From Oceanobacter kriegii DSM 6294 (GTDB lineage: Bacteria; Pseudomonadota; Gammaproteobacteria; Pseudomonadales; Oceanobacteraceae), in the NCBI RefSeq assembly GCF_000422845.1, contig NZ_AUGV01000007.1, positions 1-64,000 on the forward strand: a stretch of DNA of 64,000 nucleotides, read 5' to 3'. Of the stretch, positions 24,225 to 35,050 are shown in pieces (the stretch's first letter is position 1; every line of letters begins with the position of its first letter). The notes under the pieces were generated by a model. That model made no database searches. It saw nothing but the letters and a program-made list of their open reading frames with translations, and was not told the DNA's origin. A program made the position numbers and the translations under genes.

Positions 24225-24273
24225 CAAGCCTGCCGGAAGCGGCACCCACCGCTTCAAGCTGGCTTGCTTTTTA
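24225..24273 (+). terminator. Terminator-like hairpin after the small gene
   Basis: Two nested stems, CAAGCC/GGCTTG outside and GAAGCGG/CCGCTTC inside, followed by CTTTTTAT. It is 50 bp downstream of the 67-aa gene. Confidence 0.65.
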
Positions 24274-24282
24274 TCCCTATCA

Positions 24283-24552
24283 AAGGGACCCTCTGGATAA
24301 CTCGGTGCCCGCTCTGGATGACAGGGCGACGCTGAATCACGAAGCTGATTTGCAGGCCTGGCGGGTCAAGTCAAAAATCAGCGACACAGAGTCAGCAATG
24401 CCCTGCCATCCCCGTAGGGCACGGCCTGCAGACCGCCAGAACGGTGTTGGCGAATTTGAAAAGGGCCAGCCATTCCGCTGCATTCGCCGCCTTGTTCTGA
24501 CAACCTGCAGGACTCGCGCAGAGCTGTGCAGAGTTATTCAGAGGGTCCTTAG
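24283..24552. mobile_element. MITE-like element with terminal inverted repeats (copy 1, ~270 bp)
   Basis: The left end AAGGGACCCTCTGGATAACT and the right end GAGTTATTCAGAGGGTCCTT are inverted repeats with few mismatches. The right end, read inward, continues CTCTGCACAGCTCTGCGC, which matches the second copy at 36981-37045 (CTCTGTACAGCGCTGCGC). No transposase frame lies inside, so it is a non-autonomous element. The end sequence and the CTAA/TTAG flank recall IS5-type elements, but that family link is inference. The right end overlaps the TAA stop of jetC. Confidence 0.7.
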
Positions 24553-27500
24553 CCAAACTCCGCCATAAAATCCAAACCAGCCTGATGGCGTATGGTTTTG
24601 CGATGGTTGGCCCATAGTTCACGAATCCGTTCCTGATTGCACTTCTGCCGATCCACCAACACCCGGGTTTGCAACTCCCCCGACGCCTGGCCTGCCAACA
24701 GCGGAATTTTGCTGAACACAAACTGATTGGAAATCATGTCCATAAACGGACCGGATTTACTGGTCGGCATAATAAACAACAACTGCAAGCCGAGGCTTTC
24801 GGTCAGGTAGTTAATCACTTCTTTGGAACGCGCTTCGTCCATTTTCGAGAAGGCTTCGTCGACCAGCACCATGCGCAGGTGAGTGTCGCCTTCGTTGAAG
24901 CGGAAGGCCGACGTGATGGCTGCTGAGCGAATGATATACGCCGGGGTTTCCAACTGACCGCCGGAACCAGTGCCATATTGGCTCAAGGCAATCGGGTCCT
25001 TGTTGGCTGGTTGCTTGTAAATCTCGTAGCTGCGGTAGTTGCGGTAGTCGGAAATACGTTCCAGCTCGCGCATGGCTTTTTGCTCATCGTCGTCCAGCAG
25101 CATGCTGATCAACTGATCTCGCACCCGCAGTGCAGCTTTGGGCAGATCCGCATCAAACAAGGTCGCGCCTTCACCGAGCGTCGGGTTTTTGATGACTTCT
25201 TCGAAGAACTGCCAGTATTCCTTGTATTCCGGCACCCACTCCCAATCGAACCAGTAGCATTCCTGATCTGCACCAAAACGATGGTGCGCCAGTTCCTTGT
25301 TGAGTTCTTCCAGTACCCGCTTGCCGTCGTTGATCGACTGGTAAATGGAATGGCAAAGGTTGGTCACAAACGCGTTGTTGAAGCTTTCACGCAGTTGCTC
25401 CAGCTGCCCCTGTTTTTCCACCAGAATGTTGTTTTTCAGACGGTTGTGAACGCGTTCGATTTCACGGTTAAGGCCGGTCAGGGATTTGAAAAAGGCCTCA
25501 TTGTGCTCGAGGCGATAATCCGGGCTGTAAACAATGGCGTCGACGGTCTGGCAGTTCTGGTTGTGCTCAGCAATGTGGCGTTCTACTTCGTAGGCGCTGC
25601 CATTCAGCTCCTGAATCAGCTGCTGTGCCTGCTTGTCGAGGGCATCGGCTGACGCTTCTGCTGCTTGCTTGTCGGCAGCCTCAAGCGTTTGTTCCAATGC
25701 GAGGTCTGGCCAGAGGCTGGCAACATGACGCAAGGATTCTTCTGCCAGATCGGCAGCGTCGGACGTCACTTCCTGACGATCGCTCAGTGCCTTGCACTTC
25801 TGCTCGCTGTCTTTCAGGCGCTGCTGCAAGCTACCCAGCAAGCCGTCGAGTTCGCGGATATGAGCGTCTTGCTCGTCGGCTTTTTGCTTCAGTAGCTCGA
25901 ATTCCTGCTCCACTCCGGAGAAATCGGCCACATCGACGCTGTCGAGGGATTTCTCGGCTTGTTGCAGGCGGTAATGGGTGTCCAGCATGGCACGGATCTG
26001 GTCTGCAAAATCGACCTGGCGCAGCAGGTTAATTGCATCCAGCAGCTGGCTGGCCTCTTTCAGACTTGCCAAAGCTTCGTTGCACTGGGCTGCCAATGTC
26101 TGGATTTCGTTTTGCTTGGCAATCAGGGCGCGTTCCCGGGCAGCGGCACCGAACACCAGATCGCTGTCATCGAGATCGCAGCGGTACATGGAATAAGCGC
26201 CCGACCCGAGTCCTTCCTTGCACACGCCCCGGCGGGTGGTTTTCAGAGTGTCGACATCCGGCACCAGCTCCACGTTGCCGTAACTGGCCTGCAAATACGC
26301 CCGAGCGGTGGCGTGTTCAAATTCCATCAGGCTAAGAATGGAGTTGCTGGATACCTTCATCCGGTCGGCATCCTGACGGGCCTTACGGCCTTGAATAACC
26401 CGCGCCCGGCTACCGCCAGACATGCCACGAACAATACGGGCTGCTTCGGCTTCGTACTCGGGTTCAACAATGATGCTGAAGCGGGCGCCGCCAATATAAC
26501 CTTCAATGGCGCTTTGCCAGGCGGTGTCGGTGACCGACACGTAATCAGCCAGCACTCGCGGCTCGGCTTGCGGGCATTCGCGCTGAATCACATCCAGTGC
26601 CTGACGAACAAAACCCGGGTAGCTCAACTGCTGGCTTTCCAGGGTGTCGACATCCGCCTGCTTCTGATTCAGACGACCACGCAGCTGCTGTAGCTTCTGA
26701 TCACGGCGATCAACAACACGGGCAAGCTGATCTCGAATGGAGCTACCGCTGCTTTCCAGTTCGCTGTCGTGGAAACGCGTGCGCCAGTTGTTCATCAGGG
26801 TTTGTTGTTCGCGGGCCTGATCCAGTTGCTGCTCCAGCGGCGACAGGTCAATCCAGTCCTTACCCAGCAGCTTGCGCAGATCGATGCTGTCCTGATCTTT
26901 CAGCGCCAGCACGTTACGGGCCTGATCAACCAATCCCTTGCTGGACAGCGACGGTACTTCCAGCGCCAGGCTGGTGCGCTGCATGCCGTTGAAAATCAGC
27001 TCGCTGGCGCGCAGCGAGGCTTGCAGCATCTGGTCTTGTTCCAGCAATGGCAACGCTTGGCGTTGCAGCTGTTGCTTAGCTTCCTCGATCGATTTTTCAG
27101 CACTGTCCTTGTTCTGCAAGGCACTGATGCCGAGGCGCTTGGCTTCCATGCCAATCAGTTGTTCGCGCAGGCTGGAGCGGCGCAATTGAGCAGCTTCGCG
27201 CTCTTGCTCGGCGTCTTTCAGTTGGCTGCGCAGACCCTGCTGGATTTCCTTGGCCTTGAGGTAGGCTTTCTGGTCTTCCAGAAAACGGCAGCGGGCGGCG
27301 GTGTAGCCCAGAATCTGATGATCCAGCCATTGGTCAATGTAACGACCGGATGCGCCTTTGGCGCGATTCAGCCGCTCGATGGTGTCTGCCAATGTGCGGG
27401 ATTCCGATTCCATCGCATGAATGGTTTTCATCAGGTCAGACACCGACCGAATGGCGTCACCAAGATCACGGGCTTCCAGAATCTCATTGGCGACAAAGCC

Positions 27501-28217
27501 GTTGATGCTTTTCACTGGCTTGTAGGCCATAAAGCGAGAGAAGGTTTTTGCGGCATTCAGCGCTTCGCGCTCACTCACGGCGTCGAAGCGTCCACGCAGT
27601 GCGCCATACAACCGACGCAGGTACTGCTTCTTGGTGTCGTACTGCTCAACGTTGAGGGTCGCGGCCGACTGGTCGCCATGACGAGATCCGAGGCGATTGT
27701 TAAGCCAGCCCTTGAGTTTGTTGAGTGGCACAACGAGACGGTTGCCTTCGACGTCATCCTGCAAAAAGTCCGACAGCGTCAGCTGTTCGCCAGCAACGAT
27801 GTAAAACTGAATGTCGTGCTGGCGGGCGACCGGCTGAGCACCGGCCTTGTCGAGGGATGCCGATACGCCAATGACGGCTGTGAATGGCTCGCCGGGTTCG
27901 TTTTGGGTCGGGTGGAATACGGCTGCCAGATAACCCACCGCGCCTTCCGGGCGAGCGTAGCTACCATCGTCACAACCCAGTACATAGCTGGCGAGGGTTC
28001 GCACGTTTTTGCCACGACCACGCTGGGTCGCTTCGTCTTGACCCGGGTTGTAGTTAAACAGCGTGTCGTGAGCGGCTGTCATGATGGTCTGAATGGCGTC
28101 GGCCGCGGTGGTTTTGCCGGAACCGTTGCCACCAGACAGCAGATTGATTGGGCCAAATTCAAATTCAGTGGCTGGGATGTTGCCCCAGTTCACGTAAACA
28201 AATTTCTTCAGGAACAT
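24549..28217 (-). CDS. jetC: SMC-like ATPase JetC/MksB (Wadjet-type condensin)
   Basis: 1222 aa. Walker A is near residue 30 (LLSGGNGSGKTTAADAIQTI). Long coiled-coil arms flank a central hinge-like region (about 560-640, EGYIGGARFSIIVEPEYEAE). At the C-terminus are an ABC signature-like SQYGTGSGGQLETPAYIIR and Walker B RMVLVDEAFSKMDEARSKE. This is the JetC/MksB architecture of SMC motors that extrude DNA loops. It is the third gene of jetA-jetB-jetC (3-bp gap after jetB). No jetD/mksG nuclease gene follows; the next DNA is a MITE-like repeat that touches the TAA. Without JetD it may act in chromosome organisation rather than plasmid cleavage. Confidence 0.88.
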   Translation of the reverse strand: MFLKKFVYVNWGNIPATEFEFGPINLLSGGNGSGKTTAADAIQTIMTAAHDTLFNYNPGQDEATQRGRGKNVRTLASYVLGCDDGSYARPEGAVGYLAAVFHPTQNEPGEPFTAVIGVSASLDKAGAQPVARQHDIQFYIVAGEQLTLSDFLQDDVEGNRLVVPLNKLKGWLNNRLGSRHGDQSAATLNVEQYDTKKQYLRRLYGALRGRFDAVSEREALNAAKTFSRFMAYKPVKSINGFVANEILEARDLGDAIRSVSDLMKTIHAMESESRTLADTIERLNRAKGASGRYIDQWLDHQILGYTAARCRFLEDQKAYLKAKEIQQGLRSQLKDAEQEREAAQLRRSSLREQLIGMEAKRLGISALQNKDSAEKSIEEAKQQLQRQALPLLEQDQMLQASLRASELIFNGMQRTSLALEVPSLSSKGLVDQARNVLALKDQDSIDLRKLLGKDWIDLSPLEQQLDQAREQQTLMNNWRTRFHDSELESSGSSIRDQLARVVDRRDQKLQQLRGRLNQKQADVDTLESQQLSYPGFVRQALDVIQRECPQAEPRVLADYVSVTDTAWQSAIEGYIGGARFSIIVEPEYEAEAARIVRGMSGGSRARVIQGRKARQDADRMKVSSNSILSLMEFEHATARAYLQASYGNVELVPDVDTLKTTRRGVCKEGLGSGAYSMYRCDLDDSDLVFGAAARERALIAKQNEIQTLAAQCNEALASLKEASQLLDAINLLRQVDFADQIRAMLDTHYRLQQAEKSLDSVDVADFSGVEQEFELLKQKADEQDAHIRELDGLLGSLQQRLKDSEQKCKALSDRQEVTSDAADLAEESLRHVASLWPDLALEQTLEAADKQAAEASADALDKQAQQLIQELNGSAYEVERHIAEHNQNCQTVDAIVYSPDYRLEHNEAFFKSLTGLNREIERVHNRLKNNILVEKQGQLEQLRESFNNAFVTNLCHSIYQSINDGKRVLEELNKELAHHRFGADQECYWFDWEWVPEYKEYWQFFEEVIKNPTLGEGATLFDADLPKAALRVRDQLISMLLDDDEQKAMRELERISDYRNYRSYEIYKQPANKDPIALSQYGTGSGGQLETPAYIIRSAAITSAFRFNEGDTHLRMVLVDEAFSKMDEARSKEVINYLTESLGLQLLFIMPTSKSGPFMDMISNQFVFSKIPLLAGQASGELQTRVLVDRQKCNQERIRELWANHRKTIRHQAGLDFMAEFG

Positions 28218-28220
28218 GGT

Positions 28221-29099
28221 TTACTTGCCTTCTTCCGTGACGCTGTTGCTGGCTTCTGATTCTGTGTCGGTTGCAGTCAAATCATCCAGATCGCCAAACA
28301 GGGACGGCCCTGCGGTCGCTTGTGTCGGTGCCTGATCTGTTTCGTCGGGCTCTTGCTCTGGTTCCGGCTGTACTGAATCCTGCTGTACGGCTTGCTGTTG
28401 GTCGGACTCAGTGTCTGTAGATTCAGAGCCAGTAGATTCAACGTCATCAGATTCAGAACCGCCGACAGCCGGACTGTCATCGCCCAGCAGAGTCGACAAC
28501 ACGTCGTCTGAGACATAGCTCATAATCATGGGGCGAACACGCAGCCAGGTGTCGCCATCGCCAAGCTGGTCGTCGCTGCTGAGATGGATCAAACGCAGCT
28601 GACGCAAACGTCGGAACAGGGTTTTGCGCTCGGTCAGCTGGTCTGGTAGCTGACGCTTGAGCAGGTTTTGCATGGCAATGCCGAGGGTTTCAAGCGACAC
28701 CATGACGCAGCCATGCTCATCCACCGCGCCTTCACGCAGGGCTTTGTCGTATTGGGCGCGCAGCACCAGAGTCAGCGCCACTTCGTTCTGATTCAGGCGC
28801 AGGCGGAAGGCCTGGCTTTGTTCAAAGCCAGCCTCTTCTTCCATACCCGGCACCACGGCGCCGGGCGGCACGACGCGTAAAAACTGGAAGCGGCGATCGT
28901 GCAGTACTCGTAAGCCGATCAATTGAAGGTAGTCGTGTACCAGGTCCTCAAGGCGCAGGTAGCGGTCGTACAGCTGTTGCTCAATCTGGCTTTCGTCACG
29001 GCAAATCACGCCGTAATCCAGCAAGCGCATCAGCAGCTCAGAGAATTCCCGCAGGCTCAAGCCGGCCTGTTCCAATTGTTTTTCAATCAGTGAAAGCAT
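28221..29099 (-). CDS. jetB: JetB/MksE-like condensin subunit (DUF4194 type)
   Basis: 292 aa. The N-terminal ~200 residues are winged-helix-like: [90 protein letters not shown]. This matches the MksE/JetB KITE-type subunit that bridges JetA and the JetC heads. Residues from about 207 to the end form a striking acidic, Ser/Thr/Gln/Glu-rich disordered tail. It is 2 bp downstream of jetA and 3 bp upstream of jetC. Confidence 0.82.
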   Translation of the reverse strand: MLSLIEKQLEQAGLSLREFSELLMRLLDYGVICRDESQIEQQLYDRYLRLEDLVHDYLQLIGLRVLHDRRFQFLRVVPPGAVVPGMEEEAGFEQSQAFRLRLNQNEVALTLVLRAQYDKALREGAVDEHGCVMVSLETLGIAMQNLLKRQLPDQLTERKTLFRRLRQLRLIHLSSDDQLGDGDTWLRVRPMIMSYVSDDVLSTLLGDDSPAVGGSESDDVESTGSESTDTESDQQQAVQQDSVQPEPEQEPDETDQAPTQATAGPSLFGDLDDLTATDTESEASNSVTEEGK

Positions 29100-29101
29100 A
29101 T

Positions 29102-30673
29102 TCAGTCCGTGTCTTCAGTCGCCGGAGCGGCTGCATCAGCCGATTCTGTGTTGGAGTGTTTGGCAACCAGCTCGAAGGTGAAGTGGTCTTTGTGTTCAAA
29201 ATAGCGGCTGGCGGTGTGTTCGCTGTCGTTCGAAGGTGCTGCGGTCTGGTCATCCGGCTGCACGACAAAACGAAAGTCTGAGCTGGTGTTGGCCACCGAA
29301 CTGTCCGCTGCCCCCAAACCAATGGCGTGGGCTACCGCCAGCAAGTCGCTGGCCGACTCAATGTGCAGTTCGCGGGTGGATATTTTTTTGCCCGCACTGA
29401 GTTGCTTGCCTATGTACCCACGCAGCGCCTGCTGATTTACAAGGAATGCCTGATCCAGCACTTGCTGGATGTAGGTGTTCTTGCGAGCGCCCAGGTCAAC
29501 CTCGCCTTTCTCGCCCGGCAGTGCGGTTGCGACGTTCTGGCGCGCTCTTGGGGCAGCCATGCGCACGTGTGACGGGTCAACATAGCCAAACTCAGGCACA
29601 GCCATCAGTTCGCCGGCTTTACTCAGCAATGCGTCCTGGCGTTCGGCCGGTGCTTCTGCCAGTTTCTTGCACACCGATAACACGTTGTTGTGCCGTTGGG
29701 ACGCAAGATAGCTCATTTGACGAATGATGATGTCCGCCCGCTTGGTGAAGCTTTGCAGCGACTTTCTAAGCGCCGGCAGCATGATTTCTGCGGCATTGCG
29801 CATGCGCTGTTCAATGCCGTCCAGCAACCACCAGAGTAACGACTGCCCTGCCACGGCCTGTTCTGGCATCAGCTCACGCAGGCGTTTCTCGGTTGCGGCC
29901 TTGAATGCCGTGTCCTTGCGACGAATATCACGAATCAGGGCTTCAATGCGGTCGCGGTGGCGCTCTACGTTATCGGCAGATAAACGCACCGACAGGTCAG
30001 GCTGGAAGCGGTTTTCCATAAAATCGAAAAAGGCTTCACTGGCATGCTGAACCAGCAGCTGGTCTTCCATTTCGCGCACCAGATCGCGCTTGCGCTCATC
30101 CAGTTCAGCAATGACATCGGTAAAGTCGCTGATAATGCGCTCAGAGTATTCGAATGCATCCAGCAGATCGTACACATCGCCGCGCTCGCAGAAGCTTTCC
30201 AGCGCATTGCGGGTATTACGGGTGTTGCGATGACGGGTGCGCGCAGTAATACGGTGGTCGCTCACGAATGGCTCGGTGAATTCACGGCCAAAGCGCGTAA
30301 AAGAAAAGGTGCTGTGCAGCGTTGCCTGGTCGACCTGCTTTTCCAGCCAGCCGTGTTCCAGTAGCTGGTTGAGAATCCAGACCGCCTGATCGCGACTGGT
30401 GCGGAATCGCAGCGGTGCATCGTCTTCGGCAGTGGCGCTGGATGTGCCAGAAGTCTCGGCAGCGCCTTCGTTTTCTGTGGCCACTTGAGGCCCACGCACC
30501 AGGGCTTCCTGAAAGATTTCGATCAATTGGTCGCGCACCAGCGCATGGCCATAATCTGCATTGGCCGAGCTGTACAGCCGTTGATACAGCTCTTTCAGAC
30601 ACTCAACAATGTGCTCGCGGTACTTGCCAGTGAGCGGCCTAAAGAAGTGTTCACGTTCCTGCTGAAAAAACAT
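29102..30673 (-). CDS. jetA: JetA/MksF-like kleisin subunit
   Basis: 523 aa. The N-terminus [20 protein letters not shown] resembles the Wadjet JetA family (ENFF.PL..K..E...CL..LY). A mostly helical protein follows: a winged-helix-like segment ([20 protein letters not shown]), a long helical middle and a Ser/Asp/Glu-rich C-terminus. JetA/MksF is the kleisin that closes the SMC ring. It is the first gene of the operon. The type I, II or III assignment cannot be settled by eye; the JetA N-terminus suggests the JetA (DUF5716-like) group rather than DUF3375. Confidence 0.8.
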   Translation of the reverse strand: MFFQQEREHFFRPLTGKYREHIVECLKELYQRLYSSANADYGHALVRDQLIEIFQEALVRGPQVATENEGAAETSGTSSATAEDDAPLRFRTSRDQAVWILNQLLEHGWLEKQVDQATLHSTFSFTRFGREFTEPFVSDHRITARTRHRNTRNTRNALESFCERGDVYDLLDAFEYSERIISDFTDVIAELDERKRDLVREMEDQLLVQHASEAFFDFMENRFQPDLSVRLSADNVERHRDRIEALIRDIRRKDTAFKAATEKRLRELMPEQAVAGQSLLWWLLDGIEQRMRNAAEIMLPALRKSLQSFTKRADIIIRQMSYLASQRHNNVLSVCKKLAEAPAERQDALLSKAGELMAVPEFGYVDPSHVRMAAPRARQNVATALPGEKGEVDLGARKNTYIQQVLDQAFLVNQQALRGYIGKQLSAGKKISTRELHIESASDLLAVAHAIGLGAADSSVANTSSDFRFVVQPDDQTAAPSNDSEHTASRYFEHKDHFTFELVAKHSNTESADAAAPATEDTD

Positions 30674-30704
30674 TCAGTGAAATCCGGTTTCAAGAGTTCA
30701 AAAC

Positions 30705-30728
30705 AAAAAGCCGAGTATAACTCGGCTT
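30705..30728 (-). terminator. Terminator of the MetF-like gene
   Basis: Minus strand AAGCCGAGTTATACTCGGCTTTTTG with further T-rich sequence. It separates the MetF-like gene from jetA, so jetABC is an independent transcription unit. Confidence 0.88.
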
Positions 30729-30768
30729 CGTTGCTGGCGCGTATCTGACTTCAAGACTTGTGATCTTG

Positions 30769-31683
30769 TCAGGCTGTTTTGGCGGCAATGCGGTTTAACA
30801 ATTCAATGGAGGCTTCCACTTCCACTTTGCGAACCGCAACGCTTTCAATGTTGCAGCCAACCGGGATGCCGAGTTTGTCGGCAAAGGCTTTCAATTCGTT
30901 CCAGTTGTACTCGGAGTAGTTCACAGACTCTTCGAGGATGTCATGAGCGTGAACCAGCTCGTTTTCAAGCCAGCGCGGAATACTGATACCCAGCCACTTC
31001 ATAAAGTTCAGCGTCTGGATAGAACCACATGGCGTCAGCGTGAAGATGACCGGCACCATCGGCGTGTTGGTTTCCAGGCAGTGGTAGTAGTAATCCGACA
31101 GGAAATCCTTTGACGCTTGCAGGTCGTAGACACCCTGCGACACAAAGAACGAACAGCCTTGCTGAACCTTCTCGAGCACACGAGTGTGCTCATCGCCTTT
31201 GGCGCGATGGCGCTCGGGAATAGTTACACCACCCAACAGCAGCTCCGGACGCACCTGCTGCTTCAGCGCATAGGCTTCGCGCATGGACATGGTCACAGGC
31301 TGTTCTTTTGAGGAGGCACCAACAAATACCGTCATATTCATGGTGTCGGACGCTTCTTGCATAAAGCCGGTCAGTGCTTCCTTGCTGTACTTGCCCGCAG
31401 CCCGATAGATGATCTTGGGCATATCCAGCGCTTTCAGTTGATTGCGGCTGTAATCAAAGCAGTCGAGGGTTTCCATAAAAGGAAACGGGCGTTTTTCAGA
31501 GGTGCGGCTGGCTTCATCCTGAATGTCATACAGAATCAAACCGTCAATAGGCAGGTTGGAAATACGCTCCATCTGCAGCTTGGCAATTTCTTCGACGCGC
31601 TCCGGCGCAGTTTCCTTCTTTGGGGGAACGATACCGTAAAGAATGATTCCGCTTTCGCGATTACGAATTTTTTCGGCGAGCAT
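30769..31683 (-). CDS. Methylenetetrahydrofolate reductase-like protein
   Basis: 304 aa, about the length of bacterial MetF. It fits the FAD-binding TIM-barrel MTHFR family: YGIVPPKKETAPERVEEIAK replaces the usual SFEFFPPK, followed by DGLILYDIQDEASRTSEKRPF, VGASS, LLGGVTIPERHRAKGDEH, GCSFFVSQGVYD (like AAFAITQFFFD) and VPVIFTLTPCGS. Sequence drift in the first strand suggests it is a paralogue, not the housekeeping MetF. The ATG at 31683 has AAGGT upstream; a palindrome lies at 31710-31736. The substrate is not known. Confidence 0.75.
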   Translation of the reverse strand: MLAEKIRNRESGIILYGIVPPKKETAPERVEEIAKLQMERISNLPIDGLILYDIQDEASRTSEKRPFPFMETLDCFDYSRNQLKALDMPKIIYRAAGKYSKEALTGFMQEASDTMNMTVFVGASSKEQPVTMSMREAYALKQQVRPELLLGGVTIPERHRAKGDEHTRVLEKVQQGCSFFVSQGVYDLQASKDFLSDYYYHCLETNTPMVPVIFTLTPCGSIQTLNFMKWLGISIPRWLENELVHAHDILEESVNYSEYNWNELKAFADKLGIPVGCNIESVAVRKVEVEASIELLNRIAAKTA

Positions 31684-31709
31684 GTTGGACCTTGTCTGTA
31701 TTATCCAGT

Positions 31710-31736
31710 GGGTGTTCTTAGGGACCCTAAGCACCC
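31710..31736. promoter_or_regulatory. Palindromic operator or stem-loop upstream of the MetF-like gene
   Basis: GGGTGTTCTTAGGG ACCCTAAGCACCC: the core TTAGGGACCCTAA is a perfect palindrome and the arms extend to GGGTG/CACCC. It sits 27 bp before the MetF-like start, where it could be an operator or a 5'-UTR hairpin. It partly resembles the MITE tip (GGGACCC), so a repeat relic is also possible. Confidence 0.55.
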
Positions 31737-31857
31737 AATCTATTTATGGCGGCAAGTCTACCCCAGTATTCCCTGCTCTGCGAAACCGAAGACGGTTTTA
31801 CATGACCGGCGCTGGTTTTTCGTTCAGATGCCGCCCACAGCCGTGTGCAACAGGCAC

Positions 31858-31884
31858 AAAAAAGGGCTCCGAAGAGCCCTTGAG
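31858..31884 (-). terminator. Terminator of the MHYT gene
   Basis: Minus strand CAAGGGCTCTTCGGAGCCCTTTTTT: a GC stem with a TTCG loop and a T-run, 19 bp after the MHYT gene stop. Confidence 0.92.
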
Positions 31885-31902
31885 TGTATGTACTTGTGGC
31901 AA

Positions 31903-32652
31903 CTAGTTGGTCCACTGCGCATCCTGACGCAGCTGTTTGAGCGACTCGCGGGTGCCGAGAAACAGCGCCATGGAACCACCAAAGCCCACCACGGCAATCA
32001 GCATTGCCAGCACGCCGGCATCAACGGATGACTGGTATTGCAAATCGGCCAATGACAGCTGTTGAGCCAAGCCAAAATCGAAATTCATGGCATACATGCC
32101 GGTGTAGTGCATGCCACACACGGCAACGCCCATAATCAGCGCGCTGAACACACGCATCATCGTAGTGGTGACATTGAAGGCCAGCCACAGCGCCACAATG
32201 GACGCGGATACAGCAATAAAGACAGAGGCAACCACAATCGCTGCATCGTGACTCATGGAGCCTGGCATCACCATTGCTGCCATGCCGGTGTAATGCATGG
32301 TCGCAACACCCAGGCCGGTAATGACGCCAGCCAGCACCAAGGCCACTACACTGGACGGATTACGGGATACCACCAGCAAGCCGATGCCGACCACCACCAC
32401 GGCAATTGCCAGAGAGGCCAATGTCAGGGTCAGGTCGTAGCCAAAATCCAATGGCGTTTTGAAGGCCAGCATGCCAACAAAATGCATCGCCCAGATCCCC
32501 GTGCCGCCCAGCGCAAATGCTGCGCCGATCAACCAGCCCGGTGATTTTCGGTCCGTTAGCGGTATGGCGGACGCCAGCGTCAGCGCCGTGTAGGAACCGA
32601 ATACCGACAACGCATAGGAGAGCGCGACCAGAGCCAGATTGTAGTTTTCCAT
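31903..32652 (-). CDS. MHYT-domain integral membrane protein
   Basis: 249 aa with about seven TM helices. The repeated MHYT signatures are clear: WAMHFVGMLAF, TMHYTGMAAM, GMHYTGMYAM. The conserved Met and His residues were proposed to bind copper and sense a diatomic gas or redox state. Most MHYT proteins fuse this domain to GGDEF/EAL; this one has no output domain, so a partner would be needed. The start at 32652 was chosen for AGG 6-7 bp upstream; an upstream ATG at 32673 lacks a site. Monocistronic. Confidence 0.92.
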   Translation of the reverse strand: MENYNLALVALSYALSVFGSYTALTLASAIPLTDRKSPGWLIGAAFALGGTGIWAMHFVGMLAFKTPLDFGYDLTLTLASLAIAVVVVGIGLLVVSRNPSSVVALVLAGVITGLGVATMHYTGMAAMVMPGSMSHDAAIVVASVFIAVSASIVALWLAFNVTTTMMRVFSALIMGVAVCGMHYTGMYAMNFDFGLAQQLSLADLQYQSSVDAGVLAMLIAVVGFGGSMALFLGTRESLKQLRQDAQWTN

Positions 32653-32863
32653 TGCATACCTGCTTTGAGACATGGGTGCTGGAAAAGAGCCCGAGCGTAA
32701 CCAGCCCTATTTCCAATGTTCCTGTTCGTTACTGTGAAAACGGACTTTGTCATTAACGTTGTTACCAGCCAATAACGGATAAGTCGTCGTCCTTTACAGA
32801 ATAGATGGTTTTTTCACTCTATTCCGAAAACAATCACAACAAAGCAGACTCGAATTTCGGCAC

Positions 32864-34933
<2,070 letters not shown>

Positions 34934-35050
34934 TTATGAAATCAGTTTATGGCCTGAACGCCATGCAAACCATGACCGAGAAGACCATAAAAACAACCCA
35001 AGAGAACAATTAACTAAATTCAGTATCCGTCGGGGCGGGTAATTTTTGAA

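Noticed and set aside
24176-24548. Remnant of a jetD gene downstream of jetC
   Set aside because: I looked for TOPRIM or DUF2220-like residues on the minus strand and found none; the stretch is explained by the terminator and the inverted-repeat element.
26769-28259. 496-codon open frame on the plus strand
   Set aside because: It is antisense to jetC; Leu/Gln-rich because of the coiled-coil codons opposite; no ribosome binding site or motif.
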